Source: Pithys albifrons albifrons
Lineage: Eukaryota; Chordata; Aves; Passeriformes; Thamnophilidae
Assembly (NCBI RefSeq): GCF_047495875.1
Contig: NC_092497.1
Location: 81,229,749 to 81,293,748 of the forward strand
Direction: 5' to 3'
Length of the DNA stretch: 64,000 nt
Made by a program: the position numbers and the translations under genes. The stretch's first letter is position 1. Each line of letters starts with the position of its first letter. The notes below the pieces were generated by a model that was not told the DNA's origin, did no database searches, and saw only the letters and a list, made by a program, of their open reading frames with translations. Of this stretch, positions 51,801 to 63,677 are shown one piece after another.

Positions 51801-54800
51801 TCGATGATCTTGGAGGTCTTTTCCAACCCAATCGATTCTATGATTCTATGATTCTATGGCATAGGGGCAATGTGTGGATGCAGATATATCAGGATTCTGT
51901 GGCAACCTGATTTGAGCTAGGGTAAAATGTACAAAGCTACAAGTTGTGCTAGTTCCCTGGAGGCTCTGATGGACACAGGACCACATACTGCTGGTAAAGA
52001 GTTGTCTCAGTACCAAATTAGGAATTGAGCAGTATAGAAACTTGTGTTCCCAAGGGAACACTTTGCCTCTGGGAAGTATCTGCTGACACCTACTGGCTTA
52101 GGGCTGCAGAGAGTTCATGCACAAATTGTCAATAGTTGTAGTCAAAGGGATGGGATTTTGGCTAGTAATTTGGTTTGCTGGGAGTAGTTACTCTGTACAG
52201 CCCTTGTGCTACAACATGAGCCAGGCAGCACTTCTTCCACAGAGAATCTTCCACAGCAATTTTGGCAAATCCTACCTGTGAGTACTAAGAACAGATGCAA
52301 TCTCCTGTGTGAGGTCCATCAGCTGCTTCATCCCTGGATCAAAAGTTGTATAAAATCATCTGGAAGGACACTCTTTCTGCTCCTGAATGAAGAACACAGG
52401 ATCAGCATTCTTTGCACTCATGTCCTGTGAGCCTGAGAAGCTAGGAGTCTCATCTCTTACAAATCTTTGCTTTGATAGTGTTTTTACTTGAATGACTCAA
52501 GGCATACAGGCAATCCCTAAAGGAATGTTTTTGGAGTTGATTCCTCAGGATGAATGACACAGGTTGCCTGGCATTATGCCAATTGCTAAGAAGCAACTCT
52601 TTCATGTAAGGAAAGTAATCAGAAATGCTTGGGGTTGTCATAAGTATTTGCATATGGTCATTTTTGTGAGGGACTGAGTGCCTTGTGTTGTAATTGCAGA
52701 GAAGGAAGATTGGGTTTTGCTCTGTGGTCTTTGTCAGGCTTGAGGAAGGGAAGGTAGCCTAGATTGCAAAATAAACTAAGGCAGGCTGATATCTGGTAGA
52801 ACTCCTGTATTCTCAAGTGATGTGGAACTCCTCTAGTTCTTCAGAGACAAGACTGGAAAGCTGTGGCTGGAATGGATAGGATAACATGAGTGGCTTGTTC
52901 TGTGCAAGAACATTTAACTGCTTGCATAGATGTGTCTGTGCCAAGGGCCTTCCAGATGCAGAGTGTCTGAGTTTTGCTGGGAGCCCATTTTCTTCTGACT
53001 CCATCATACTAAAAAGACAAACTGCATGTTTTTTAAGGAGGCATATGTCAGAAATGCAACCATAAAACAACACTTCATGCTCAGTTAGTCAGCCCTGCAG
53101 AGTTTAAATGCTGTGCTGCCCTGGGGCCCTGGAAATGTTCCAGGGATCTGGTACATGTGCAGGCAGATGCTCTTGACTGGATTGCAGCTGCAGAACAGGA
53201 CATTGATAACAGGTATAGCTGGAGCTTCCTTACTATTGACAAAAGTATATGAGCAGGTACATCAAGACTGTTGAGCCTGCTGCACAGAGAACAGCCAATT
53301 TCAGAGGGCTACAAGTGAGAAACTGCAGGGCTGTACATAGCAGAACATTAACTATGGTAACTATGGTTTGCTAGCACATCACAAGTATCACAGATACTGG
53401 GATTTCCAGCCAAGCTTACAATATTTACTGTTGTAGTTGTTCAGACTAGGCATCACTGTAGTGATAGTGGGGTATATCTGATTGGTCTTTTTGGGAGACA
53501 TCCTAAACTTTCACTGGATTTTGACTAGATGGAACCTCCCACTGATCCTCTGAATAAAATCACTTGGTTAGCTGCCATTCAGCTGCTAAATATATTAGCC
53601 TGTAGACTTGAAATGCACAGCACCACAGATTTAAAGATGGAAATGTTTTTTTCATCATAGATCTCCCTGTACCTTAGAGAGGTGGTACGAGTTTGTAGAA
53701 GTCCCCAAATTTTACCCGTATAGCCACCAGGTGTTTTCCCCTGTATGGAAAACAAGCTGGATATTCATTTCTGTTTTTCACAGATGTTGCTGTGAAACTG
53801 TTTTATTTTGTTTCATTTCTGTATAGGAACTCATGGCACTGTGCTTGAAGGATCTAGAAGAAAGAAAAGAGCAAGAAGCTGGTAACAGAAGGAGCATAGA
53901 GCAGGCTGTGAATGATGTGAAGGTAAAGTGTGGTTCCCTTCCCCACCAGATGGTCATTTTCCAAGGAGAGGCACTTTGTTTCCTCTGTAGCTATTCAAAG
54001 ACTCAGACACCTACTGCTTCTCAGGAAAAGAGTGTATTCCCTGTATACATCATAACATATTACACTATCAAAGGGACAGAAGAGGAAAAGAGTCTCCAAA
54101 GACCTGGTCCTCATTCCCTGATCAGCTGAACATCTCTGGAAGAAAAATGTTGAAATTTTTGTGCAGAGGAATAGCAGATAGCCCCAGCTGCATATGTTAT
54201 TCACTGATATATGTTACATTGCACTGAGCTGCATTATTGAATCCTTGAGCAAACACAAGAACATTGATTGTATCTTAAGAACACGAATGTGTGTTAAGCT
54301 GCACCTCATTTAGAGAGCATGAAAGGGCTTTTGCCCTAAGGAGCATCTCTCAGCAGCTCTGCTGCAGAAGTGTCAATAAGAGCTGGAGGGGGGTCTAGAG
54401 ATTTGGTTTGATGTCCCTTTGTTTTGAAGGCTTGCTCTTCCTAGCAACTCCTTGTCTCTAGCTTGCTTTGGAAGAGGCCAAAGTGTTGGAAGGACCAGGT
54501 CTGCTTCTTGTTGCACTTAGTACCTGACCCTGTAAATTCCAGATGAAAACAGCATTCCTTGCATAAATAGGTATCTTGGAATCTTTCCTCAAGCTTTTCC
54601 ATCCAGACATCAGCCAGTAAATCCTGGCTGCCCTCCCTTAAGGGATGGACACATGTTAGTGAAGAGATGCAGAAAGATCAGTAAAATTCAACCAAAATGC
54701 TACACTGAAATCTTGAAAGATAAATGTCTGAAATATTTATGGTCTATTGAGTGTGAGGAGACACTTCTCTGCTTCACCTGTAGGCACATGCCCATATGAT

Positions 54801-57800
54801 CAAAAGGCAGCTATCAGAAAAAGTGACCGAGCTCCAGTTACTTCTTCGGGAAGAAGAGAGTATGGCAAAAAACTTCATTGATGAAAAGACTCAGCTAGCC
54901 TTGGGGACACATGATCAGCAGTTGGAGTCCTGTCAAGAACAGCTTTCAGCCCTAGAGACCTTCTCATGTCGAATCAAACAAATACAACAGGACAGTGATC
55001 CTATTCAGTTGCTGGAGGTGGTATCGTGTGGTCTATTTCTACCTCTTATCTTCATTGTCTTTGATAAACTGTTCAAGTAGTCTCTTCTGTAGATCCTCTG
55101 TATGTAAGCAACATCTGTCTGACTGCTTTTTAATTTTTTTTGTGTGGGTGTTTTGGTGAACCACTTTAGTTCCTGATCTTGTTGTGTTTCTGCTATGACA
55201 TTGATTTCAGTTCTGCATAAAATTCATGTTATTTTAAGAATATATGGAAGAGAGAGATAATTTTAAGCATATATGGAAGAGAGAGACATGTGTCTCTTAA
55301 TCTTGAAGACAAATGCTGAATCAGGTCTTTCCCTGTCCAGTGTAATACAAAGGTCTGAGGAAAAGTGTTGGGAACCTCAGAAGGAAGGCAAAAATGTCTC
55401 ATCTCTTTAACCGTAAGAGATCCTAATCACTGTGAACAATAGGCATCACTTTACTGGATCTCAAGGTCTTCCTCACCTTCCTTGGAAAGGGTGTGTTGCC
55501 ACGTGCTTATGCCCTGACACCAGCCAAAGGAAAATATTCATCCTGATAAAGCCTCTGGTGCAATTTTGTATCCTTGCAATTTGACAGACTTGAGTTTTCA
55601 TCGTTGTGAGCAATATGGCCCTGGCATTCTGCTGTGTGTGCTAGCAACATACCCCCACATGGGAAGTTGCTCTTCCTGAGTTTGGGGAATTTATTTTGTG
55701 GGAAAGGTTGGATTTTATTCTTTAGATTGCTTTTAAAACTTAATGGTTTGATTTTTCCATTGTTGGGATTTCCCTCAAAGGGTCCTAACCAGGCTAAATT
55801 AATTTCTATCCTGGAGGGCTTTGTTTTAAACTATGACTGCTGGGTTCTCCATCTCTGGGCTGGCTACTGGCTCCACTGGCATGATAAGGTAATAGGCAAG
55901 CTAATGAGATAATAGGCTGGTCGAACACAGCAAAGGTTGCCTATTACGGCCCATAGGTTTACCTGGTGATGAAGCTGTCCTTGCTCTGTGCCATGTGGGA
56001 GCTGGGAAGAGTCCTTTCATGTCACTGACTCTGCTAATTGCAGAATTTGGGTTTCTGCCCTCAGAAGTACACAGAAATCGAGAAGGAAATGAAGGAATCC
56101 AAGCAGCTGTTAGAACAGTGGCATCCAGTACCTGTCTCGTTTGAACACATACTTAACCATTATAAGCAATTCTTCAGAGTTCTTCAGTCCATTCTACAGA
56201 AACCACTAGAAGCCCGGCTTAAAGAAGGTACTTGGGAGAGTGCTCTGAATTTTGCTTTCTTCTGCTCTCTTTGTAAATAAAGTGTGGTTTGTAAGTAAGA
56301 GCAGGACTTTTACCAAATCAGCTGGAGAAAAGAGCAATGTTTCAGGCGTAGGTACTGTTTTCTAACAGCATGGGTTTAATGCCACTATAGTAGAGATGAT
56401 TTAGGAACATAAGAGTTTTCTCTTCTAACTCTGAAAATGGTCTTTTGTTTGTCTGATGCTTCCCCCCCTCCCCAGTTCTGTCAGTTATTTCAGTACAGTT
56501 TACTTCTTCCCAGACCATCACACCTGCACAATATAACTATTCTTTCTTTCAGTTACTGTTGGGTGTAAGTGCTCTGGCACTGAACATTGTGTACCTGTAA
56601 AATTTGAATGCTTTTTCTAATTGACATAGCTGGTGATTTTTCTGCCTCAGTCTGAAAAAAATCTGTGCTTTTTGGTACTCTTAAAGGTGAGCTAACATGT
56701 TCTACTTAGAATTACTTTTGTCTTCAAGATGATATTTCATCCTTAAGTGACCTTTGGCATGATTAAGGCAAGGAATTTTCTAATGAGACACAGAGTCACA
56801 AAGCCACATAACCATGGGGAAACCCTCCACCCATGGAGTGAGAAGGCAACACTGGCCATTATGCTTCACCCAGTTACCTTTTAATAATCCCTTTTCAGAG
56901 AATTGCCACCAAGAACAGAATAGCAGGATGCTGGAGTAAATGATCAGACCAGATCTGAGAGGCCATTGCATGTTGTGTGTAGGACTGCTTGACAGCTGCA
57001 GCTGTCTTCAGGTGCCTGACTGCTGTCATCTGCTGGGGGTTACTTTTTATGGACTCAGATGTGATTAGTTGGTGGTATGCTCAGCTGTGTAGTTCTCTGA
57101 CAACACTGGAGTCCAGCATCTCCATGCTGTCCAAAGAGCAGAAGGTTGAAAGCCTACAGAGTGAATAGCCCTTCCCCAGCAAAAGTACCAGAGCTTGTCC
57201 ATTAAGTTTAAAATGGAAGTTGAAAAGATTCCTAAACTGTCCCTTTTCATCTCTGTCCAGATGTTTTCAGCAGCCTGAATGCCACTGCAAAGAAGGAACC
57301 TGGAACAGTGTTGAAAACTATGACTCCAACTGATCGGTTCCTTTTCTTAAAACGTAAGTATGATCACAGAATCCTAGAATCTCCTGAGGTGGAAGGGAAT
57401 CAGAAAGATCATTGAAGTCTAACCCCTGCACAGGACCATCCCCAAGAGTGACACCAGGTGTCCAAGAGCATTGTCCAAATGCTTCTTGAATTCTGTCAGA
57501 CTTGTGCTGTTACCACTTCCCTGGGGAGCCTGTTCCAGTGCCCAACCACCCTCTGGGTGGTGAGGAACCTTTCCTAATACTCAATCTAAGCCTCACCTAG
57601 CACAGCTTCATACAGTTTCTTTGGGTCCTGTCCCTGGTCACCAGAAAGATCAGTGTCTGCCCCTCTGCTTCCTGTTGTGAAGAAGTTGTAGACTACAATA
57701 AGGCCTCCCCTCAGTCTTCTCAGGCTGAACAAGACAAGTGATGATAGCCACTCTGCATATAGTTTCCCCTCATCCCATCACCACGAGTGACCCCGATTAG

Positions 57801-59023
57801 AAAGCTGTGGAGGCATCAGTGTTGGTGCCCTGCTGGGATTCCCTTTTCACACCTTTTCCAGCCCGTGTCTCTGGAGCTGCAGGCTCCACGGCTCTCTGAA
57901 GCCTAACCCTAATGGCAGCTGGTGATGAGGCTGAGGTCCCCATCACCTTGGTGGCCCAGATTAGAAGGTGTGAAGGCAGCAATGTTGGTGCACTGCTGTG
58001 ATGTGCTTGGTGTAAGTTTTCCAGCCCCATTGCTCTTGGAGCTTGCAGGCTCTGTGACTCACTAAAACCTATCCCTAACAGAATCTTGGTGCCACAGCTG
58101 ATGTCCCCATCACAACAGGTGGCCCAGATTTGAGAAGTGTGGAGTCAGCAATGTTAGTACTGGAATGGCTTTTCAAGACTGTGTCCTTGGTCCTGTTGGC
58201 TTTCTCTTCTCTGAGCCCTAACCCTGCCTGTAAGCAATGGTGGTGCTGCAGTTAAGGTTCCATCACTGTGGGTGGCCCAGATAACACAGGAGGCAGTAAT
58301 GTTAGTGCCCTGCTGGGATCCCCATGGTATGCCTTTTCCAGCACCTGTGCCCCTGGGATTGTGGGCTTTCTGGCTCTGACTCAGTAGACACCACGAGCTG
58401 TGAGCTCTTTTGCAGGCATTTTATAACTTGGACTTCTTCAAAGAGTTGTGATAAATGTACTAAGTATGTTCATGGCTTTGACTGCAGATGCAAGAACACC
58501 AACCTGGGAATATGACAGCGTTCACCCAAGACTGAAATTGTCCGATGACCGTCTTGTAGTAAGCTGCAGTTGGAGGAGGATATTTTACCCTTGTAATCCC
58601 CAGAGATTCGATAAATTATGGCAAGTGCTAAGCAAAGATTCATTTCTCTCTGGGAGCCACTACTGGGAAGTTGACCTGCTTCATGCTGGAGCAGGATGGT
58701 GGATTGGCGCAGCCTACCCTTCCATTGGCAGGAAAGGAGACTCTGAAAGCTGCCGGCTGGGATGGAATAGAGCATCTTGGTGCCTTAAGAAATTTGAATT
58801 TGAATACTGGGCATTTCACAAGGGGGAGAGAACCCCTATCTTGATAGATGAGGATCCTGATCGCATTGGCATTTTTCTGGATTATGAAGCAGGAATCCTT
58901 ACATTCTACAATATTAGTGATGGCATGGCCCATTTGCACACCTTCCGCTGCAAATTCACAGAACCAGTTCATCCAGCCTTGAGACTCTGGGAGGGGTCCA
59001 TTGGAACATGCAAACTACCATAA
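48580..59023 (+). CDS. TRIM14: TRIM14, B-box/coiled-coil/PRY-SPRY protein, complete
   Basis: Six coding exons: 48580-48741, 53827-53922, 54784-55017, 56065-56227 (or from 56044), 57261-57353, 58488-59023; stop TAA at 59021. All splice sites are AG/GT and the phases join to about 427 codons (human 442). Residues 9-41 form a B-box2 with ligands C9, H12, C21, C24, C29, C32, H38, H41. There is no RING, as in mammalian TRIM14. The 96-nt and 234-nt exons encode the coiled coil, and the last exon the PRY-SPRY ([45 protein letters not shown], ending CKLP). The start is chosen because it lies directly before the B-box in the CpG-rich exon. In mammals TRIM14 acts at mitochondria with MAVS and stabilises cGAS; the same role in birds is inference. 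It lies tail-to-tail with NANS, as in human. Confidence 0.95.
49491..49932. mobile_element. Solo LTR, related to the 38560 element
   Basis: Starts TGTTGTGGGCTAACCCAGC and shares the block 'ATGAGCTGAGATAAAAATAG' with the LTR at 38560 (there ATGAGTTGAGATAAAGACAG). The right end near 49932 is inferred. The flanks AGGGCT (49485-49490) and AGGGGT (49933-49938) would be a 6-bp duplication with one change. Older and more decayed than the 38560 copy. Confidence 0.55.
50514..51857 (+). mobile_element. CR1 LINE 3' part (sense), little decayed
   Basis: 5'-truncated CR1 in TRIM14 intron 1. A 313-codon frame at 50830-51771 runs from [20 protein letters not shown] through the catalytic-type box FADDTK to the normal CR1 C-terminus. 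An upstream frame (50459-50764) with [20 protein letters not shown] is shifted by one small change. It ends in the typical 3' block and three ATTCTATG-type repeats at about 51834-51857. It is close in sequence to the antisense CR1 at 42464-44560. Confidence 0.95.
53923..56043 (+). other. TRIM14 introns 2 and 3
   Basis: Introns 53923-54783 and 55018-56043. Only a 29-bp tandem duplication at 55231-55288 stands out. Confidence 0.6.
55231..55288. repeat. 29-bp tandem duplication
   Basis: ATTTTAAGAATATATGGAAG plus nine bases, repeated once in tandem with two changes. Intronic. Confidence 0.9.
56228..57260 (+). other. TRIM14 intron 4
   Basis: No recognisable repeat or RNA gene. It ends CTCTGTCCAG before the exon at 57261. 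Confidence 0.6.
57363..57790 (-). mobile_element. CR1 LINE 3' fragment (antisense)
   Basis: Starts with GATCACAGAATCCTAGAATC and continues as antisense CR1 3' end (CTGAGGTGGAAGGGAATCAG, then GGGGAGCCTGTTCCAGTGCC). It lies between TRIM14 exon 57261-57353 and the tandem repeat. Confidence 0.8.
57795..58385. repeat. Tandem repeat, unit about 152-169 bp, about 3.6 copies
   Basis: The marker block GTGGCCCAGATT.GAAG.TGT-like occurs at about 57795, 57959, 58128 and 58280. In each unit it is followed by GCAGCAATGTTGGTGC-, CTTTTCCAGC- and GAGCCCTAACCCT-like segments. Spacings are 164, 169 and 152. The units have diverged by many substitutions and small indels, so the array is not young. It ends about 100 bases before the last TRIM14 exon. 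Confidence 0.85.
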
Positions 59024-60125
59024 GGAAAGAAGCAAAAAAAAGCCTACTATTTTATGCTTTTTCTAGGAAAACCACTTTAGCAATTACCTACATGAATTAA
59101 TCTCTGTTGTATGAAAGTTGTAATTATAATGTTTTTCGAAGGTAACAGTAATTTCAAGAAAACCAACTGTAATTTTTAATGTATGTGTTTTTCAGCGAGG
59201 GAAGGTGGTCTGGCTCTTATAAATGGTGTTGATGTACCACCCAAAGTGCTGTATGTAATATTTCTGTACTTTTTTCCACTTGTGAAATGGAAAAACTTTG
59301 GTTGAAAGAAGCATATTACAGGTCAGACTGGAACCTGAATACTGACTTATTTTTTTTTTTATTTACAAACTTCCCTCATCTGTCTGGAGAGGCTGTAATT
59401 GTGTCTGTGTCCTAGTTGAGCAGGAGGGACCAGCTAACCCTGTGTGGGGGTGATCAAAGCTGTGTATTCTACCCCCTCTATTCATTCCCCAAGGTCAATG
59501 GGCCATTAGCAGCAGCTGCCCAGGGAGCCATTATCACCTTCTCACCCAGCCTGAGGGGGCGGAGCTGCTATGGGCCATCAACAGTTCAACACCCCCTGGC
59601 TCCCAGAGTTAATCACCCATTGTGTGAGTCCCCGCCCAGGGGGAGGGACTGGGTGCTCCCTGAGGGTACATAAGTGGGGGGTAAGAAGACCTCGGGAACT
59701 TCTCGTCGGATCCAGAGGAGCAGCAGGACCTCGACAGGAGGAGATCCCCGCTCTCACCCAGACCACAGCCCTTGCCTGCACCAACAGGTTTTTCTTTTCC
59801 TTTTGCTCTGGACTTGGGGGAACCACAGGGGTCTCAGCACAAGGGCAAACAAACCCCCTTGGGTTTGTGCCCCAGGACACTGGGTTATACTGCTGGGGTT
59901 TTGTGAGTTGAAAGCAATTTCCCTTGTGTGTCAGTGTTGTTATTGTAATATTGTTATTAAATTTTAGCTCTGACTTATAATCTCTCTCGTGGTGAGTTCA
60001 TTTCCCCTGCTGGTTCACCTTTAAACCAGCACAGTCTGGTAATTGGTTTAGTTTGGTTCAAGCTTCAAGTTTATATATTGTATGTTGTTAAAGGTGACAG
60101 GGTCAGATTTGGATAATAAATGCAG
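59024..60125 (+). other. TRIM14: TRIM14 3' UTR and probable poly(A) region
   Basis: Follows the TRIM14 stop. A solo LTR occupies 59408-60033. The clearest signal is AATAAA at 60115-60120. A TATTAAATTTT signal inside the LTR near 59956 could be used instead. The end point is inferred. Confidence 0.45.
59408..60033 (+). mobile_element. Solo LTR (ERVL-like, 5-bp TSD) downstream of the TRIM14 stop
   Basis: A 626-bp LTR starting TGTCCTAGTT and ending AAACCAGCACA, with the perfect 5-bp duplication GTCTG (59403-59407 and 60034-60038). It is nearly identical by eye, base after base, to the minus-strand LTR at 24483-25109. It carries TACATAAGTGG (promoter-like) and ATTAAATTTT (poly(A)-like). No internal sequence is attached. 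Open frames within it are not genes. Confidence 0.95.
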
Positions 60126-61840
60126 TCAGTGAATCAGCTTTAATTAAGTGTCTTCTTGAAAAAATCAAAAACCGGCACTAATTGTTGAAAAGGTCCCTTC
60201 TAAAGTAGGAGCTTCTGAGGCCACATTTAATAGCCATTAGGTGGTCTTATGTGACAGAAACTTTGAACTGGGCTTCTGGGTGGCCCTATTCTTCTCTATT
60301 GATAAACAGTTGTGTACAACCTGCAACAGAGGATGAAGAGCCTGGAGGGCCTGCAGGTGCAATAGAAACCACTAGGTCTGTGGGACACTTATGCCAATTT
60401 GTTTTTGTGTCCTATTTGCAAAGGCTCTTTTACTGCAGCTGGATAAACCTATGCTCACATAAAACTAGGAAACGCACCTTGAATTTTTTGCACATGGATG
60501 TTTTATTTCCCCCCAATACATTAATTAAGCTAGGAAATTTCTGGAGCCTATGTTTGCAGCAGTCTCTAGGACCAGCCCTGCTAGAGTGAAGAATCACTGC
60601 AACTTGAAGCAGGTCAATAATCTTACAGTTTTCAGGTATTAAAGGCCCTGGAGTCATCACTAGTGCTAGCAAAGACAAGGTCTGACCCTAGGCTGAAATG
60701 CAAAAACAAGTGCTTGTTTTATAAGCTAAATTTATTTTTCACATTTGAAATTAAAAAAATCTTTTAACAATGTAGTAGTTTTTTAATATAAGGCAAGCAT
60801 CCTGTTTCATTCAAAACTCACATATGGTCAAGCACATGACTCAAAGAATCTCTGCTTTCCCATTTAAAGATATGAGTACAGTTTCTTCAGAATTGCAGAA
60901 GGGAAAACATTCTGAAAGTGAACAGCTCACAGGTACAAAAACACCCACCACCAAAGTCAAGATACTTCACCAACCTGTGACCAAAACAAAGGTACGAAAT
61001 TCCAAGAAACCCTCACTAGTAAATTATTCTACCACAGAAAAAAGCAGATGAAGCAGATCTGTGCTAAGCAGGATAATTGAGAAATGCCTGGTTTACAGCT
61101 TCTTCATGGCTCCTTCCTGGTCAAAAGGAAAAGCAGCAGGCTGGTAGAAGTGGGACTGCATTTCTTACTTGGAAAGTAAGAAGCTGGGATGCAAGAGCAC
61201 AGCACACGAGAGGTGCACTGAGCATCATGCTGAAGTGTAATGATGTGATGTATTCAGGGAAAAACCTCAACATAATGTATTTGCTTGTTAGTACAGGAAA
61301 AAAAAGCTGCTCAATCTTCACCAGCATTTCCCACCTGAGAGGCTGCCCCCAAGGTCCAAACAGATGTATCCAAAAGCTCTGCAGAATCAAGATTCCAGGC
61401 TTCACTCAGCTCACGATAGATGGTTCTGATAAATTCTGAAGCATTGGTTAAGTTAATTTCCACCAATCCATCCCAGAGCTACTTTTCTCCCCTGCTTAAT
61501 CTGTCTTGCCCTCTTGCCCCTTAAATGGGACCTTTCTACATACCTAGTATGCTTCCTTTCTTGGTACTGTCTCTTGAAAACCTATGTTTCCCAAGAAGCC
61601 CATTTTTCCAGAGTGCACATCCCTGAAAGCCACTGTTTTATCATGAGACTTTTCATCTTAAGGCTTTCATTTTGAGAAAAATCCATCAGGCCACATGTGC
61701 AGTTTCCTGTTCAGTGTATGTAAACTTCTTTTTAGCTGTCCTCAACTCCAACTAGAGTCCTGCTATCACAGGGTTGAGGCAAATGTCAGAAAAGAGCAAC
61801 ATCAAAAGATGGGCGTTAGAACAACTCAAAAGTGGTAAAA
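60126..61840. other. TRIM14-NANS intergenic spacer
   Basis: Short spacer between convergent genes. A 75-codon Lys/Thr/Ser-rich plus frame (60824-61051, starting MVKHMTQRISAFPF) is followed by no recognisable partner exon. I do not call it a gene. Confidence 0.4.
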
Positions 61841-61851
61841 AATTCTTGTGA

Positions 61852-61857
61852 TTTATT
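61852..61857 (-). terminator. NANS: Probable NANS poly(A) signal
   Basis: TTTATT on the plus strand, i.e. AATAAA on the NANS strand, about 310 bases after its stop. It is the first such motif downstream of the stop that I noticed. Confidence 0.5.
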
Positions 61858-62168
61858 ATATTCTTTAAAGAAAAGTGAAGCTGGAAAGCAGAAGATCGTG
61901 GTCTTAGATTTGGCTAAACTCCAGATTAATCTAGGTTAAGTGGAATGGAGAAGGAAGGAGCATGGTTTTTCCTAGGCACAATACTATACAATTTCTAATA
62001 AAATGCACTTCATAATTTATATCCCCTTGCTTCAGAAACTAACTTCCTATGAATGAGAACCTGAAAATTCCAACCTTCTTGGATATTCATAATCACACTC
62101 CTTTCTCCTAACTGCCCACATTGCATGTTGTGCAGTAGGACATCATGAAATGTGATGAGTGCTTTGGT

Positions 62169-63677
62169 TTAGCACTTCACTTTTTTCACATGATTTTCCA
62201 CTACTTGCTCAGTGATGGTTTCATCTTCTTCAATATTTCTTTTAACCTTCTGTCCCACCAGATCAAAGATGGATTCCGGGGGAAATCCCTTTGGCTCTCC
62301 CACCTTCACTGTCAGCATGTCCAGTGTCAGGATGGCACCTTCAGGAATCGCCACTTTTGCCACAACAGACTTTCCCAGCTACAGGGAATGGGGAAGAAAA
62401 AAGTTCAAGTCAAACACATTGCTAGGCTCAGTATATCAAAAAAGAGTAAAAAAAATTCTGCAGTTATTTGAAAACAGGTTGTGCCCTCTCCATTACTTAT
62501 TCCAAATGAAGGCTGAGTTAGTATAGAACCCCTCACTGTAACCAGACTCCCAGGAAACTGGATGGTGACTTACTGGAATTTTCTGAAATCACAGTGGAGG
62601 GAATCTGGTTAGAAGGACTGGTATTTTAGCTTACTATAAAAGCAACTCACATACAGTCATAGAGACATATTATTCCTATTACTATTAGCAAGTACTCAGC
62701 ACTGGTGAGGCTGCACCTTGAGTACTGTGTCCAGTTTTGGGCCCCTTATTACAAGAAGGACATTGTTGGAGCAAGTCCAGAGAAGGGCAATGAGGCTGAT
62801 CAAGGGTCTAAGAAAAGATTTTATGAGGGGCAGCTGAGGGAGCTGGGGTTGTTTAGTCTGGAGAATAGGAGTCTCAGAGGGACCTTACTGCTCTCTACAG
62901 TTGCCTGAAGGGAGGTTTTAGCCAGGTGGGAGTTGGTCTCTTCTTCCAGGCAACTAGAAATAGGACAAGAGGAAATGGCCTGAAGAGGATGTTTAGATTG
63001 GATATTAGGAAAAATTTCTTCACCAAAAGGGTTATCAGGCACTGAAACAGTCTAGAACAAGGAAGTGGTTGAATCACCATTCCTGGAATTACTTAAAACA
63101 TGTGGCATTTAGGAACATGGTTTAGTGCTGCACTTGGCAGTGTTAGGTTAGCAGCTAGACTTGATGATCTTAAGGGTCTTTTCCAACCTAAATGATTCCA
63201 TATTTCTACTCATCTTAGTTAACTACTGGATTATAAACGCAGAACTCCATCATACTAAAAACTGCCAACGTTATACAGTGAGAAATTTTTTAAGTGCAGA
63301 GGCAGAAACCCTACTGTAATAAAAAAATAGCAAGTTATTTTTCTGCATATAGGTTATTAGCTATAGTTCTAAACAAGCTGCAGGTTTACATGAATCAAAA
63401 GAGAAGTTACCTTTTCATTGCAAGCCATTTCACAGGGCAAAAGTTGTTTGATTGGAGAACCCATGGCTTTTTCCACAGTACGGATGGCTTTCACCAATTC
63501 CACCAGTTCGTTTGGCTCCAGAGATGCTTGGTGGTCACTTCCTTTCCATGTTTTGTCAAGGGTCACGTGGCGTTCCACTACTTTTGCACCCATAGCAACA
63601 GCTGCCACTGAAATGGCTATGCCAGTTTCATGCCCCGAATAGCCAATGGGGATATCAGGAAAAGCTGACTGATATGC
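62169..63677 (-). CDS. NANS: NANS, N-acetylneuraminate-9-phosphate synthase, last two exons
   Basis: NANS condenses ManNAc-6-phosphate with phosphoenolpyruvate to give Neu5Ac-9-phosphate, a cytosolic step of sialic-acid synthesis. Two minus-strand exons are present. 63411-63677 (89 codons) holds the end of the TIM-barrel domain: [44 protein letters not shown]. 62169-62378 encodes the C-terminal antifreeze-like (SAF) domain: [32 protein letters not shown], ending KKVKC, with stop TAA at 62171-62169. The splice sites are a GTAACT donor at 63410 and a TAG acceptor at 62379-62380, and the phase is 0. The 5' exons lie to the right of the window. No lesion seen. Confidence 0.96.
62698..63205 (+). 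mobile_element. CR1 LINE 3' fragment (sense in sequence, antisense to NANS)
   Basis: Lies in the last NANS intron. It runs from [18 protein letters not shown] coding sequence at about 62700, through [11 protein letters not shown] and a typical CR1 C-terminal region, to the 3' block GATGATCTTAAGGGTCTTTTCCAACCTAAATGATTC. 5' truncated and broken. Confidence 0.9.

Larger units (their letters stand above)
48742..53826 (+). other. TRIM14 intron 1
   Basis: A 5.1-kb intron with an LTR at 49491-49932 and a sense CR1 at 50514-51857. The rest shows no recognisable feature. Confidence 0.7.
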
